Positions 53,812 through 62,301 of a DNA stretch of 64,000 nucleotides are shown here, piece after piece; position 1 is the first letter of the stretch, and every line of letters begins with the position of its first letter. The position numbers were made by a program, and so were the translations under genes. The notes beneath the pieces were generated by a model. It saw nothing but the letters and a program-made list of their open reading frames with translations, was not told the origin of the DNA and did no database searches. The DNA is from Planctomycetota bacterium (GTDB lineage: Bacteria; Planctomycetota; PUPC01; DSUN01), in NCBI GenBank assembly GCA_035384565.1, contig DAOOIT010000032.1, positions 1-64,000 on the forward strand, written 5' to 3'.

Positions 53812-54660
53812 CTACGGCCCCGGCCGCACCAGCCTGGGCAGGCTCAGAGGGCCGTCAATCGCCCACACAGAGCCGGGGCCTGCGGTCACCTCGCCACGCT
53901 CCGAACTGAACGTCACCTCCCCCTCCGTCACCTCCAGCGTCGTGCGAACGCCCGATTCATAGGTCACTTTGAACTTGGTGCCACGAACATAGACCGACCC
54001 AAACGGCGTCCCCACCCCCTGGAACCGATTGGTGCTCCGCACATCGAACTCCACCTCGCCCTCATGCAGGCACACATGGCGGAAGTGCCGCGCGCAGGCC
54101 GCCCCCGACGCGCCCCCGTGCAGTTGAGCCTCGGTCTGGGGATGGACGTCAAGCAACGAACCATCGTCCACCTCCAGCGTCAACCGACTGCCCTTGCCCG
54201 CGATCAACACATCGCCGTCATAGACCGGCGAGCCAATCTGAACCAGCGACGCGCGCCGCGCCCCCCTCTGGCGGGCCATCGGTTGCCCTTCCAGGGCCGC
54301 CACGCGGCCCACCTGCACATAGCGCTTGCTCAACAGCGCGAACGCACCCGCCACGAGCAGCACCGCAGCCGCCGCCGCCAGCCCCCAGCGCAGCAACACA
54401 CTGGGCCGCCCCATCGAACGTTGGGGCCTCCGGGCGCCTCGCAACCGCGCAACCACCGCGCACGACAGATCACGCGGCGCCTCCACCAAAGCGAGAGCCG
54501 AACGCAACGCGCGATCATCCCCCCGCCAAGCTTCCCACGCCCGCCGACACCCCTCACAGCCGCCCAGATGCGTCTGGACCTCCTCCACCTCATCCGACCA
54601 CAGAGTCCCCTCCTCCAGCGCCAGAAAGCTCACCCGGATTCTGCGGCACTCACGGTTCAT
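53812..54660 (-). CDS. anti-sigma factor: zinc finger plus FecR domain
   Basis: The 282-residue protein has an N-terminal HC2-type zinc-finger segment (His31, Cys35, Cys38 in HLGGCEGC), a cytoplasmic linker, one membrane helix (about 91-110, WGLAAAAAVLLVAGAFALL) and a periplasmic FecR domain (VYDGDVLIAGKGSRLTLEVDDG; TPFGSVYVRGTKFKV; TTLEVTEGEVTF). It would hold the ECF sigma factor at the membrane until an envelope signal. Its ATG overlaps the sigma gene stop (ATGA). Confidence 0.88.
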   Translation of the reverse strand: MNRECRRIRVSFLALEEGTLWSDEVEEVQTHLGGCEGCRRAWEAWRGDDRALRSALALVEAPRDLSCAVVARLRGARRPQRSMGRPSVLLRWGLAAAAAVLLVAGAFALLSKRYVQVGRVAALEGQPMARQRGARRASLVQIGSPVYDGDVLIAGKGSRLTLEVDDGSLLDVHPQTEAQLHGGASGAACARHFRHVCLHEGEVEFDVRSTNRFQGVGTPFGSVYVRGTKFKVTYESGVRTTLEVTEGEVTFSSERGEVTAGPGSVWAIDGPLSLPRLVRPGP

Positions 54661-55244
54661 GCCGATTCCCCCCCGCCCAGATAGTCTCGCAGCATCTCGC
54701 GGGCACGCAGCGCGCGTCGGCGCGCCGCCTCCGGCCGAATACCCAGGCTCGCGGCCACCTCATCGTACCCCATCTCCTCGAGGTAGTGCAACACAATCAC
54801 CTCTCGATACTTGCGTGGCAGACGTCTCACAGCGCGCAGCACCCGCTCACGCTCCTCGTTCGCCCCCGCCTCATCGCGGGGCGTCGCCGTCGTGTGGGCC
54901 TGCTCCACAGCCTCCGATGGCGACTCACACCGACGTCCCTGCCGCCGCAGCCAGTCCCGGCACACGTGCGCCGCGATACCGAAGACCCATGGTGCGAACG
55001 ACAGCCCCGGGTCGAATCGGCCCAAGGACTCGAACACCCTGAACAGCGTCTCCTGCGTCAGATCCTCCGCCTCCTGGACGTCCCCTGTCATTCGGAGTGC
55101 GAAGGTGAACAACCTGTTCTGAAAGCGCCGAGCGAGCGTCTCGAAAGCCGCCCCATCGCCATCGAGACACCTGCGTGCCAGGGTCTCATCGGGTAGTTCA
55201 GGCTTCGAGCCTGACTCGGGTTTCTCCTGCCGTGATGGACCCAC
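54657..55244 (-). CDS. ECF sigma factor (sigma70 family)
   Basis: The 195-residue protein has region 2 (RFQNRLFTFALRMTGDVQEAEDLTQETLFRVFE) and region 4 (RLPRKYREVIVLHYLEEMGYDEVAASLGIRPEAARRRALRAREML, in pieces) but no region 3, as in extracytoplasmic-function sigma factors. It starts at GTG 55244. The overlapping anti-sigma gene downstream controls it. The target genes are unknown. Confidence 0.93.
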   Translation of the reverse strand: MGPSRQEKPESGSKPELPDETLARRCLDGDGAAFETLARRFQNRLFTFALRMTGDVQEAEDLTQETLFRVFESLGRFDPGLSFAPWVFGIAAHVCRDWLRRQGRRCESPSEAVEQAHTTATPRDEAGANEERERVLRAVRRLPRKYREVIVLHYLEEMGYDEVAASLGIRPEAARRRALRAREMLRDYLGGGESA

Positions 55245-55359
55245 GTCATCGTATCCTTCGTTGCACGGCGTCCTACCGTGACTGAACTTCTCACTGGCGC
55301 CCGCGGAGTCCTCTCTGGGGCGCAGGGCATCCTATCCTGCCGAAGGAGAGCAGTCAAGC

Positions 55360-55388
55360 TTGACAATCGCGCCCCGTCCTGGTATAAG
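55360..55388 (+). promoter_or_regulatory. sigma70-like promoter for tRNA-Asn
   Basis: A perfect TTGACA (55360-55365), 17 bases, TATAAG (55383-55388), 24 bases before the mature tRNA. Confidence 0.7.
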
Positions 55389-55412
55389 CATGAGGAGTCA
55401 CGGATTCCACGT

Positions 55413-55485
55413 TCCCCGATAGCTCAATCGGTAGAGCGGGTGGCTGTTAACCACTAGGTTCGAGGTTCGAGTCCTCGTCGGGGAG
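55413..55485 (+). tRNA. tRNA-Asn (anticodon GTT)
   Basis: TCCCCGA (55413-55419) pairs with TCGGGGA (55478-55484); G55485 is the discriminator, and CCA is encoded at 55486-55488. The anticodon loop CTGTTAA gives GTT. The T-arm is CGAGG-TTCGAGT-CCTCG. The mobile element begins some 600-800 bases downstream. Confidence 0.96.
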
Positions 55486-56030
55486 CCACGATTTTTCGGT
55501 CTGCGGGTTTCTCCGCATTGGTTGACTGGAGCCGTTGCTGAGCATCGTCGGCAGCGGCTCCTTCCATGTCCGCCCCGGCTCGCCACTTACGCCGCGCGCC
55601 TCATCGCCCGGCATTCTCCTGACCTACCAAGAGCCCCAAAACAAAATCCATGGTTCAACCCCATGGGGGCCTCGGGCCCCCTCCCGATTCTCCGGCTGTC
55701 AACAGTCTCCGAGACTGGCGTCTGGAGACGCATCGGAAGCCTGGTTGAACCAGCCTTCCTCCCGCCGCGGGGTCCGCGTTCCGGGCCTGGGTTCGGGCTT
55801 GAGACCATCCTCTGGTCAGCGGCGTACGTCATTGGCGTGGCAGATGTTCCGTAGCCGTCGCCGGCTGCGGAAGGAAGGTTAACTATGCTTCAGGTCGCCT
55901 TCCTTCGCGCCTTCGCCGGCCGCTGCTCGCGTGCGCGGCGCGGAAACGGAAAACGCCTCTCCGGCGCGGCCGGGAGACGGTTTTCAGCTAAGGTCGAAAA
56001 AAGGGGGGGTGGTAAGGTCCCCGGAGGCCC

Positions 56031-56067
56031 CCAGGTAAGGGGGCCCGCCAATCCAGGTAAGGGGGCC
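56031..56067. repeat. 15-bp direct repeat
   Basis: CCAGGTAAGGGGGCC occurs at 56031-56045 and 56053-56067 (22-base period). A shorter relative, GGTAAGGTCCCC, sits just upstream near 56011. Confidence 0.8.
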
Positions 56068-56106
56068 GAGAGGCCCCGGAGGATATTCGGAGGGCCGCTC
56101 GCGGCC

Positions 56107-56186
56107 GCGATCTGATGCGCAGAGGTTTCCTCAGATCGCAGAGCCCGCCTTGCGCGATCTGAGGCGCCTCGGTGTCCTCAGATCGC
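56107..56186. repeat. paired GCGATCTGA palindromes
   Basis: GCGATCTGA (56107-56115) pairs with TCAGATCGC (56131-56139), and GCGATCTGAGG (56154-56164) pairs with CCTCAGATCGC (56176-56186). Both have the same core and similar loops, lying 95 bases before the first gene of the element. They could be operator sites or recombination sites. Confidence 0.8.
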
Positions 56187-56280
56187 GAACGCGCCGTCTT
56201 GACCGCGCGCGATCCAGGGCGTAAGATGGCGCCTCGGATCGCATGGCGCAGTTCCTCACACCCCCGCCGCGAGGTGCCTC

Positions 56281-56637
56281 ATGGCCACTGCCGAGGATCC
56301 CATCCGGATTCGCCGCCTGCTCGACACTCGGCTGCGAGAACTCCGGGCCCGCGGCCCGGTCATGGCCGCAAGCCTGACAGAGAGCCGCCGCACCTGTGGG
56401 CGGTACGGCTGCCGCTGCTATCGGGGCGAGAAGCACATCAGCCACCGCCTGACATTCAAGGAGGGCGGGCGGACGCAATCGGTCTACGTGCCGGCGGGCC
56501 GGGTGGAGGAGGTCAGAGGGTGGGTGACGGAGGCCCGCCGCCTCCGGACCCTCCTGAAGGAGTGCTCCGAGCTGGCCATCATCCTTTTGCGCGGCTACGA
56601 CCGGGCGGAGAAGAAGCCCCGCCGGCGTCCCAGGTGA
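56281..56637 (+). CDS. DUF6788-family protein
   Basis: The 118-residue protein has the family core SRRTCGRYGCRCYRGEKH with three Cys and a His (likely zinc or nucleic-acid-binding), then SVYVPAGRVEEVRGWVTEARRLRTLLKE in pieces, as in DUF6788 proteins usually found near recombinases. It is the first gene of the element on this strand. Its role is unknown. Confidence 0.8.
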   Translation: MATAEDPIRIRRLLDTRLRELRARGPVMAASLTESRRTCGRYGCRCYRGEKHISHRLTFKEGGRTQSVYVPAGRVEEVRGWVTEARRLRTLLKECSELAIILLRGYDRAEKKPRRRPR

Positions 56638-56767
56638 CGCCCCCATCTGTCGGCACAGAATTCCCGCTGAATTCCTCACTTGCGCCTTGATATTCCCCCG
56701 CGAACGAGGATGTATGTGAGACAAGGCTGCGGCGGCACTTGGGCCGCCCGCCGATGGAGGATTGACC

Positions 56768-57334
56768 ATGGAACGAACGCTTGAGGTAGCCTGCGAGGGG
56801 ACGACCAGCAGCTTCGCCGTCCGCAAGCTGAGCCGGGCGACCCTGTACGGCACGAGGCGGCGGGTGCCGGTGGATTGCGAGGGCCGAGAGTGCAAGGCTG
56901 CCGCCCTGACCCGCGACGGCCGATTCCTGTTGCCGCCAGGCACGACAGCCACGCTATACCTGGATGATCGCGGGGACGCCGTCGAGCGCGGCGAGTTGCG
57001 CGCGGCGCAGCGAGGCCAGGGCGCGGCATCGGCTCCCGAGCCGCAGGTCGCAAAGGCAGCTGACCTTCTCGATTGTGTCGTTCGCCGGGTCTATGGCCTG
57101 GTGCCCGTCGCGGTGTCGGCGCAGCTTGATAGGCGTCTCGCCGCCACGGGCATCTGCCGCCTGGAGGGCGGGGACGATGGCGGCGAGGTACGCTTCCTCG
57201 TGAAGAACGCCGCCGGCTACTTCCTCATGATAGGGGAGCCGAGCGGCTTCCGCTTCGTGGGTCCCGACCAGGCGGACCTGTCGATCCCCGAGAGCGATGG
57301 GGCCTGGGACGGCCTCGACTTCGCCAGGCTCTGA
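56768..57334 (+). CDS. hypothetical protein, first gene of the ligase-AAA operon
   Basis: I do not recognise this 188-residue protein. ATG 56768 follows GGAGG. It is beta-rich at the N-terminus (TLEVACEGTTSSFAVRKLS, TLYGTRRRVPVDCEG) with Cys residues in VDCEGRECKAA, then an acidic C-terminal half (CRLEGGDDGGEVRFLVKN, FLMIGEPSGFRFVG). It has no signal or membrane segment. It lies 12 bases before the next gene, so it belongs to the operon with the 57347 and 58060 genes. Confidence 0.65.
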   Translation: MERTLEVACEGTTSSFAVRKLSRATLYGTRRRVPVDCEGRECKAAALTRDGRFLLPPGTTATLYLDDRGDAVERGELRAAQRGQGAASAPEPQVAKAADLLDCVVRRVYGLVPVAVSAQLDRRLAATGICRLEGGDDGGEVRFLVKNAAGYFLMIGEPSGFRFVGPDQADLSIPESDGAWDGLDFARL

Positions 57335-57346
57335 TGCAGGAGACAG

Positions 57347-58063
57347 ATGATGTCGCGTTGGATTCGGATTCGTGACAGCCGCGGCCGCGATGCGCGGGTG
57401 CGGATGGAGCCTGCCCATCGCCGCGGCCGGCCGACGCTCCAGGCGCTCGACGGGCGAGCCGTCGAGGCAGCCCGGTTCATTAAGGCGCCGATGTCGAGGA
57501 GCTACGGGGTGCTCCGTCACCGCTGCCCCGACGATGTGGAGCTTGCCGAGTTGCTGATCGAGGAGGACCCCGAGATCGACATCGAGGCGACGGGCCGACG
57601 GACAGGCCCGACCGACCACGTGCTCCTCGATCCCGATGGCAACGTCCTCTATGCGGCGGCGGAGATCGAGATTGTGTACAACCGCGATGGCATCGAGTTG
57701 GAACGCCGCCTGCCGGCGGACACGCCGGCCAATGTGGATGGTGACGCGGGTCTGGTCTGGACGGGCAGGATGCTCCCCCGCTCGCAGGCGGCGCGGCGCT
57801 TCGCCTACACCCGCGCCCTTCAGCTTCGTCACGTGGACGGTCTGACGTACGACTTCCTGTTCGGGATGGCGCGGGAGCTTGACCAGGCGGATGCCCTGGC
57901 CCTGATTGGAGCGGGGCCGGGCGGACGGGACCCGATCCTCCTCGAACGGAACGGCGTTCCCCATCGCGGGTTCCTGGAGGGCCGGGTGGACGGGGACTGC
58001 TACCTGCTCGTCCTTCACCTGACGAACCTCGAACTGACGATGCCTGAGGAGGTGACCCCATGA
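57347..58063 (+). CDS. hypothetical protein, second gene of the ligase-AAA operon
   Basis: I do not recognise this 238-residue protein. It begins with a basic segment (MMSRWIRIRDSRGRDARVRME), then YGVLRHRCPDDVELAELLIEEDPEI, DHVLLDPDGNVLYAAAEIEIVYNRDGIELE in pieces and a C-terminal YDFLFGMARELDQADALALIG stretch. These point to a soluble alpha/beta protein. The next gene starts inside its stop codon (ATGA), so translation is coupled and the products probably form a complex. Confidence 0.65.
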   Translation: MMSRWIRIRDSRGRDARVRMEPAHRRGRPTLQALDGRAVEAARFIKAPMSRSYGVLRHRCPDDVELAELLIEEDPEIDIEATGRRTGPTDHVLLDPDGNVLYAAAEIEIVYNRDGIELERRLPADTPANVDGDAGLVWTGRMLPRSQAARRFAYTRALQLRHVDGLTYDFLFGMARELDQADALALIGAGPGGRDPILLERNGVPHRGFLEGRVDGDCYLLVLHLTNLELTMPEEVTP

Positions 58064-61000
58064 TCGCCCAGGAGCAGGCCCGCTGGCAGCCGCTTGGGAC
58101 GGCGGGGCGGATCGCGCCCCAGGGCAGCATCGCCGACCGGGCGCTGGCACAGCGCCTCGCCGCCTACAAGAGACAGGTCGCCGGCCGCTACCGCAGCATC
58201 TCGCCCGCCGATCTCGCCACGGCGCTCCCGCCGGGTCCCTACCTCGTCTCCCCAAAGCTGGATGGCGAGACGTGGTTCCTGCGCGTCGCCGGCGGCGAGG
58301 CGTGGTTGCTGTCGCCCAGTGGGAGGGTCATCGGCGACGTGCCGGCCACGGCAGAGGCTAGTCGCCTCCTGGCGGGACGCGACCTGCTCCTGGCCGGCGA
58401 ACTCTACGCCAATGGCTCAGCCCGCCGGCCGCGCGTCCACGACCTCGCCGCGGCCTTGGGCGGTGGCCCCAGCGCCCCCGTCGATCACCTCGGCTTCGGG
58501 GCCTTCGACCTGCTCGATGATGGCGGCGAGGACGCACAACGCATACCATTCGTCGGACGAGCGGAGCGGCTCGCCTCTCTGCTTGATGGCGGACAGCTCT
58601 GCCGTTGCGTGCCCTTTGGACAGGTCACCGACTCACGCGAGCTGCTTGAGACCTACGACCGCTTGGTCACTTGCGAGGGCCACGAGGGCCTAGTCATCCG
58701 CTGCGCCGATGGGCAGATCATCAAGGTCAAGCCGGAGATCACCATCGACGCGGCGGTTGTGGGCTTCACGGAACGCGCCAGGGGCGGCGTGGCGGAACTG
58801 TTGCTCGCACTGCTGCGGCCTGACGGAGTGTTCCAGCTTCTCGGCCGGGTGGACACGGGGTTCGCTGAGGCCGACCGACTGGAATTGGCCGAGCGGCTTC
58901 GACCTCTCATCGTCGAATCGTCCCACCTCGCCGCGTCGCGTGCCGGCGCGCTCTTCCGCTTCGTGCGGCCCGAGGTGGTCGTCGAGGCCAAGTGCAATGA
59001 CCTCCTGACCTTGAGGGCGAGCGGCGAACACGTGCGGCGGATGGCAATGCGGCACACGCCCGGTAGCGCCCCGCCCTGGGAAGCGCTCCGACCTCTGCCG
59101 GCGGCGAGCATGATGCATGCCGTCTTCCGCCGGCTCCGCGACGACAAGGCCGTGGACACCGACGGCGTCCGCTGGAGCCAGGTGACGGACCTCGTGGCGG
59201 TCGAGGACATCGGCGGCGCGCAGGCCGTCGAGCTTCCCCGCTCTCAGCTTCTCCGTCGCGAGGTGTTCACCAAGCGCGAGCGCGGCGCCCTCTCTGTCCG
59301 CAAGGCTGTCCTCTGGAAGACGAACAAGGACACGGTCGATCCCCTGTACCCGCCCTTTGTGGCCTTCTTCACCGACTTCGCCCCGGGCCGGCAGCAGCCG
59401 CTTCGCACGGACCTCCGCGTCGCTTCCACCGTCGAGCGCATCCACGCCCTTGCTGATGTTTGGCTCAAGGAGCACGTCACCCAGGGATGGGTCTGCCGCA
59501 CGGCCACAATGGACTCCTCTCCCCTGCCCGCCTCGTGCCACGGGAGCGACGGCTTCCGTCTGGGTCTGACGGTCTCCTTCGCCCGGACCTCGTCGGTGAA
59601 CTTCCATGTCGCCGTGCGGCGGATGAAGGCTCTGGCCGACGCGGGCAGCCTCACCGTCGAGAGCGACGAGAAGGGCCGGCCGAGGCATTACAGCTTGTCC
59701 GTTCGGCAGGAGGCGCTCGTCGAGAACGTCCGCCGCCTCGAGAGCCTTTACCGCGTCATCTCGCGCTGGAGCAGCGCCGAGATCAGCGTCAACGGCGAGC
59801 CGCTGGCCTTCCACGACGTGCAAGGCGTCCTCAACGCCATCGCCGACATCGCCTCGTGCTGGCGCCAGCAGAGGAAGCAGGCGACAGAGGGGGCGAACCC
59901 TTGCCGAGCCTGCTTCGCCCTCGGCTGCCAGCAGCTTCGGTTCACGGCGTCTCAAGGCTTCCCCGGCATCCCGCGGGACCATCCCGCCTGGTACGCCGTG
60001 GGCAGCTTCGATGCGAAGGTGGTGACCTTGGACAAGCCGGCCCTCCTCGCCCAGCTCGATACGCGGCTCAACGAGTCGCTCGCCATCTGCCCCTTCTTCG
60101 ACCGCGAGCACACGGTGCAGCGCATCCGCGACCTGCCCGAGGCCCTCGACCCCGCCGCCGACCCGGCGCAGTGGACCTTGGGCTACGCCATTGATACCAG
60201 GAAGCCGGCCTGGGTCTTCCCCAAGGCCGCCCGCCGGCTGCCCTACGACGTAAGTCTCCAGCCCGAGGCAGGGTCCCTCTTCTTGCGCCCGGCGACAGCC
60301 GGCCACGCAGCGGCCCAGAACGGCCAGGGGGCGAATCTCTCGCCCGCGCTGGTGCCTGGGCCGCATCGGAGCATCCCAGCGGCCCGGTACGCCGACGTGT
60401 GCGGCCAGGACGCCGCCGTGGAAGCGGTCCGCGCCTACGCCGAGCTTCCTCTCAAGCACCCGGAACTCTTCCAGCGCGTCGGCGTCCGCCCCGGCCGAGG
60501 CATCCTCCTCTGGGGGCCACCGGGCAATGGCAAGACGCTGCTGGCACGGGCCGTGGCGGGGGAATCGGGCGCCCACATCGAGGTCATCTCCGGCCCTGAG
60601 GTCCTGAGCAAATGGGCCGGCGAGGGGGAGCAGCGCCTGAGAGACGTGTTCCAGCGCGCCGCCCGCTTGGCCCCATCGGTCGTCCTAATGGATGAACTCG
60701 ACGCCATCGCCGGCGCCCGCGACGCGGCGGACGCCCGGCATCTGCGAGAACTCGTCTCCCAACTCCTCGTCCTCCTCGATGGCATCGAGGACCGCGGCCG
60801 CGTCCTCGTCATCGGCACCACGAACCGGCCCGAGGACATTGACCCCGCCATCCTCCGCCCCGGCCGCGTTGACCGCAAGGTCTGCCTCGGCCCGCCGAAC
60901 GCCGAGGGCCGGGCGGCCCTCTTCGCCAAGCTCCTCGCCCGCATGCCGGTGGCCGAGGACGTCCGCCCCGACGCCCTCGCAGCTCGGACAGCGGGCTTCA

Positions 61001-61185
61001 CAGGGGCTCAAGTGGAACACGTGGTCAACGAGGCGGGGCTGCTGGCGGTCAAAGGGGCCATCGCCCAAGCATTCCCCGTCGATACCGTACGGGTTCGCCT
61101 TGGCCACTTCCACCACGCCATCTGCAGGGCAAGACCCGCTCGCTCCGCGGCGCTTGCCTCGGTCATTGCACAAAGCTCCGACTGA
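58060..61185 (+). CDS. ATP-dependent polynucleotide ligase domain fused to a Cdc48-type AAA+ ATPase
   Basis: The 1041-residue protein starts at an ATG that overlaps the upstream stop. Residues about 45-320 are a ligase nucleotidyltransferase plus OB-fold: motif I SPKLDGE (Lys66, the AMP-accepting Lys), motif III AGELY (Glu114), motif IIIa GFGAFDLL, motif IV HEGLVIR (Glu209), motif V IIKVKPE (Lys222, Lys224), then VVGFTERARGG, all in the order seen in ATP-dependent DNA ligases. Residues about 500-560 look like a winged helix. A Cys cluster (CRACFALGC, Cys615/618/623) follows. Residues about 770-1020 are an AAA+ module: Walker A GPPGNGKT (Lys825), Walker B VVLMDELD (Asp878, Glu879), pore loop KWAGEGEQ, second region of homology GTTNRPEDIDPAILRPGRVDR (Arg936, Arg939) as pieces. 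The single D1/D2-type ring resembles Cdc48/FtsH/proteasomal ATPases. All key residues are present, so it should be active in both nucleotide binding and adenylation. The pairing of a ligase with a remodelling ATPase in one chain is unusual. Confidence 0.88.
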   Translation: MIAQEQARWQPLGTAGRIAPQGSIADRALAQRLAAYKRQVAGRYRSISPADLATALPPGPYLVSPKLDGETWFLRVAGGEAWLLSPSGRVIGDVPATAEASRLLAGRDLLLAGELYANGSARRPRVHDLAAALGGGPSAPVDHLGFGAFDLLDDGGEDAQRIPFVGRAERLASLLDGGQLCRCVPFGQVTDSRELLETYDRLVTCEGHEGLVIRCADGQIIKVKPEITIDAAVVGFTERARGGVAELLLALLRPDGVFQLLGRVDTGFAEADRLELAERLRPLIVESSHLAASRAGALFRFVRPEVVVEAKCNDLLTLRASGEHVRRMAMRHTPGSAPPWEALRPLPAASMMHAVFRRLRDDKAVDTDGVRWSQVTDLVAVEDIGGAQAVELPRSQLLRREVFTKRERGALSVRKAVLWKTNKDTVDPLYPPFVAFFTDFAPGRQQPLRTDLRVASTVERIHALADVWLKEHVTQGWVCRTATMDSSPLPASCHGSDGFRLGLTVSFARTSSVNFHVAVRRMKALADAGSLTVESDEKGRPRHYSLSVRQEALVENVRRLESLYRVISRWSSAEISVNGEPLAFHDVQGVLNAIADIASCWRQQRKQATEGANPCRACFALGCQQLRFTASQGFPGIPRDHPAWYAVGSFDAKVVTLDKPALLAQLDTRLNESLAICPFFDREHTVQRIRDLPEALDPAADPAQWTLGYAIDTRKPAWVFPKAARRLPYDVSLQPEAGSLFLRPATAGHAAAQNGQGANLSPALVPGPHRSIPAARYADVCGQDAAVEAVRAYAELPLKHPELFQRVGVRPGRGILLWGPPGNGKTLLARAVAGESGAHIEVISGPEVLSKWAGEGEQRLRDVFQRAARLAPSVVLMDELDAIAGARDAADARHLRELVSQLLVLLDGIEDRGRVLVIGTTNRPEDIDPAILRPGRVDRKVCLGPPNAEGRAALFAKLLARMPVAEDVRPDALAARTAGFTGAQVEHVVNEAGLLAVKGAIAQAFPVDTVRVRLGHFHHAICRARPARSAALASVIAQSSD

Positions 61186-61256
61186 GCTGGACCTGCCCGC
61201 GCGCCAACTGGTCGCCGCGGCGCCGCGACCACAGTCAAGGGGTGACGAACCGGCCC

Positions 61257-61502
61257 TCAGGGCTGCGCGTGCCCCTGTGCGTGGGCATTGATCCATAGAC
61301 CGAGTTGCTCGACGCACAACTGGAGGCCCGCGATCTTCTGGATGGCCCAGCTCTGAAAGATCCTGTCATATTGGTTGCGCGCGCTGGGGTCGTGCGCGAC
61401 GTACTCCTTGAAGTGCTGGCTGAACTCGCCGATCAGCACAGCGGCACGGGCCTCCACATCGTCGCCGGCCATGCCGGCGATGGGTGCACCAGACGCTCCC
61501 AT
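61257..61502 (-). CDS. small hypothetical protein
   Basis: The 81-residue protein starts at an ATG preceded by AAAGGAG. It is helical (ARAAVLIGEFSQHFKEYVAHD, IFQSWAIQKIAGLQLCVEQL) with no signal or membrane segment. It lies in opposite orientation between the ligase-AAA operon and the DUF2924 gene. Function unknown. Confidence 0.55.
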   Translation of the reverse strand: MGASGAPIAGMAGDDVEARAAVLIGEFSQHFKEYVAHDPSARNQYDRIFQSWAIQKIAGLQLCVEQLGLWINAHAQGHAQP

Positions 61503-61772
61503 GGAGCACTCCTTTCCTGCATCAAAGGCTGTGAGATGGCTGGACACCAACCGCCCAGTGCCATCCCGGATAGGGAGCGGGTTACCAGACCATGCCCTGT
61601 GATGGCAAGCCTGAGGGGCGAGTTCGGCGGCCGGCGGAACGGGCTTCGGGAACTCGTTCTTGGCCTTGATAACCTGAGCGACAGATGCCCTCATGTGCCG
61701 GCCGCCGTGGCGGCGGGGCCGCCAGAGAGGCGGCCCTCCGCGGCGGGCGGGGCTGAATAGAAGGAGGCTGCG

Positions 61773-62261
61773 ATGGATGCTGCGTTGCGAGAGGAGATTG
61801 AAGGCCTGGCGGCGCTGGGGACGCCGGCGCTCAAGGCGAAGTACGTGGAGGCGTTCGGCGAGCGCTCGCGCTCGGGCAACGCCGCGTTCCTGCGGAAGCG
61901 GATCGCGTGGCGGCTCCAGGCGCGGGCGATGGGCGGCCTGTCGGAGCGGGCACGGCGCCGTGCCGAGGAGCTGGCCGACGAGGCGGATCTGCGGGTTCGG
62001 GCGCCGGGGCCGAGCCGCCGGCGGCAGGCGAGGGGCGCACAACCCCACGACCGCGCCGATGCGTCACGACCCCGACGCGATCCCCGGCTCCCGCCGGTCG
62101 GCGAACTGCTCGTCCGCGAGTTCCGAGGGATGACCATCGCCGCGCGGGTGCTCGAGGACGGCTTCGAGTACCAGGGCCGCCGCTATGCCTCGCTGAGCAC
62201 CATCGCCTGCGAGGCCGCGGGCACGCGGTGGAACGGATACCGGTTCTTCGAGCTGGCCTGA
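61773..62261 (+). CDS. DUF2924-family protein
   Basis: The 162-residue protein follows AAGGAGG. It has the DUF2924 features: an N-terminal helix with LAALGTPALKAKYVEAFGE and LRKRIAWRLQARAMGGLSERARRRAEELADE in pieces, a basic Pro/Arg linker, then PPVGELLVREFRGM, AARVLEDGFEYQGRRYASLSTIA and TRWNGYRFFEL. DUF2924 proteins are usually encoded next to a serine recombinase, as here (40 bases upstream). They may help the recombinase or bind DNA. Confidence 0.88.
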   Translation: MDAALREEIEGLAALGTPALKAKYVEAFGERSRSGNAAFLRKRIAWRLQARAMGGLSERARRRAEELADEADLRVRAPGPSRRRQARGAQPHDRADASRPRRDPRLPPVGELLVREFRGMTIAARVLEDGFEYQGRRYASLSTIACEAAGTRWNGYRFFELA

Positions 62262-62301
62262 GTCCAGCGCCCACAAGGAACAGGAAGGAGCAACAAAAAT
62301 C

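Larger units (their letters stand above)
55489..56280. other. repeat-rich non-coding strip between tRNA-Asn and the mobile element genes
   Basis: No credible gene is seen in these 790 bases. The left part carries short hairpin-forming GC motifs; the right part contains the direct and inverted repeats listed separately. The sequence changes character near 55980-56100 to long G-runs, which may mark an element end or control region. Confidence 0.55.

Noticed and set aside
55413..55488. tRNA-Asn as the integration site of the element
   Set aside because: I found no second copy of the tRNA 3' end in the window, and large serine recombinases do not usually use tRNA genes; the right end is out of view.
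55885..56115. Plus-strand ORF between tRNA-Asn and the mobile element
   Set aside because: It crosses G-run and direct-repeat sequence, lacks a ribosome site and has no protein pattern.
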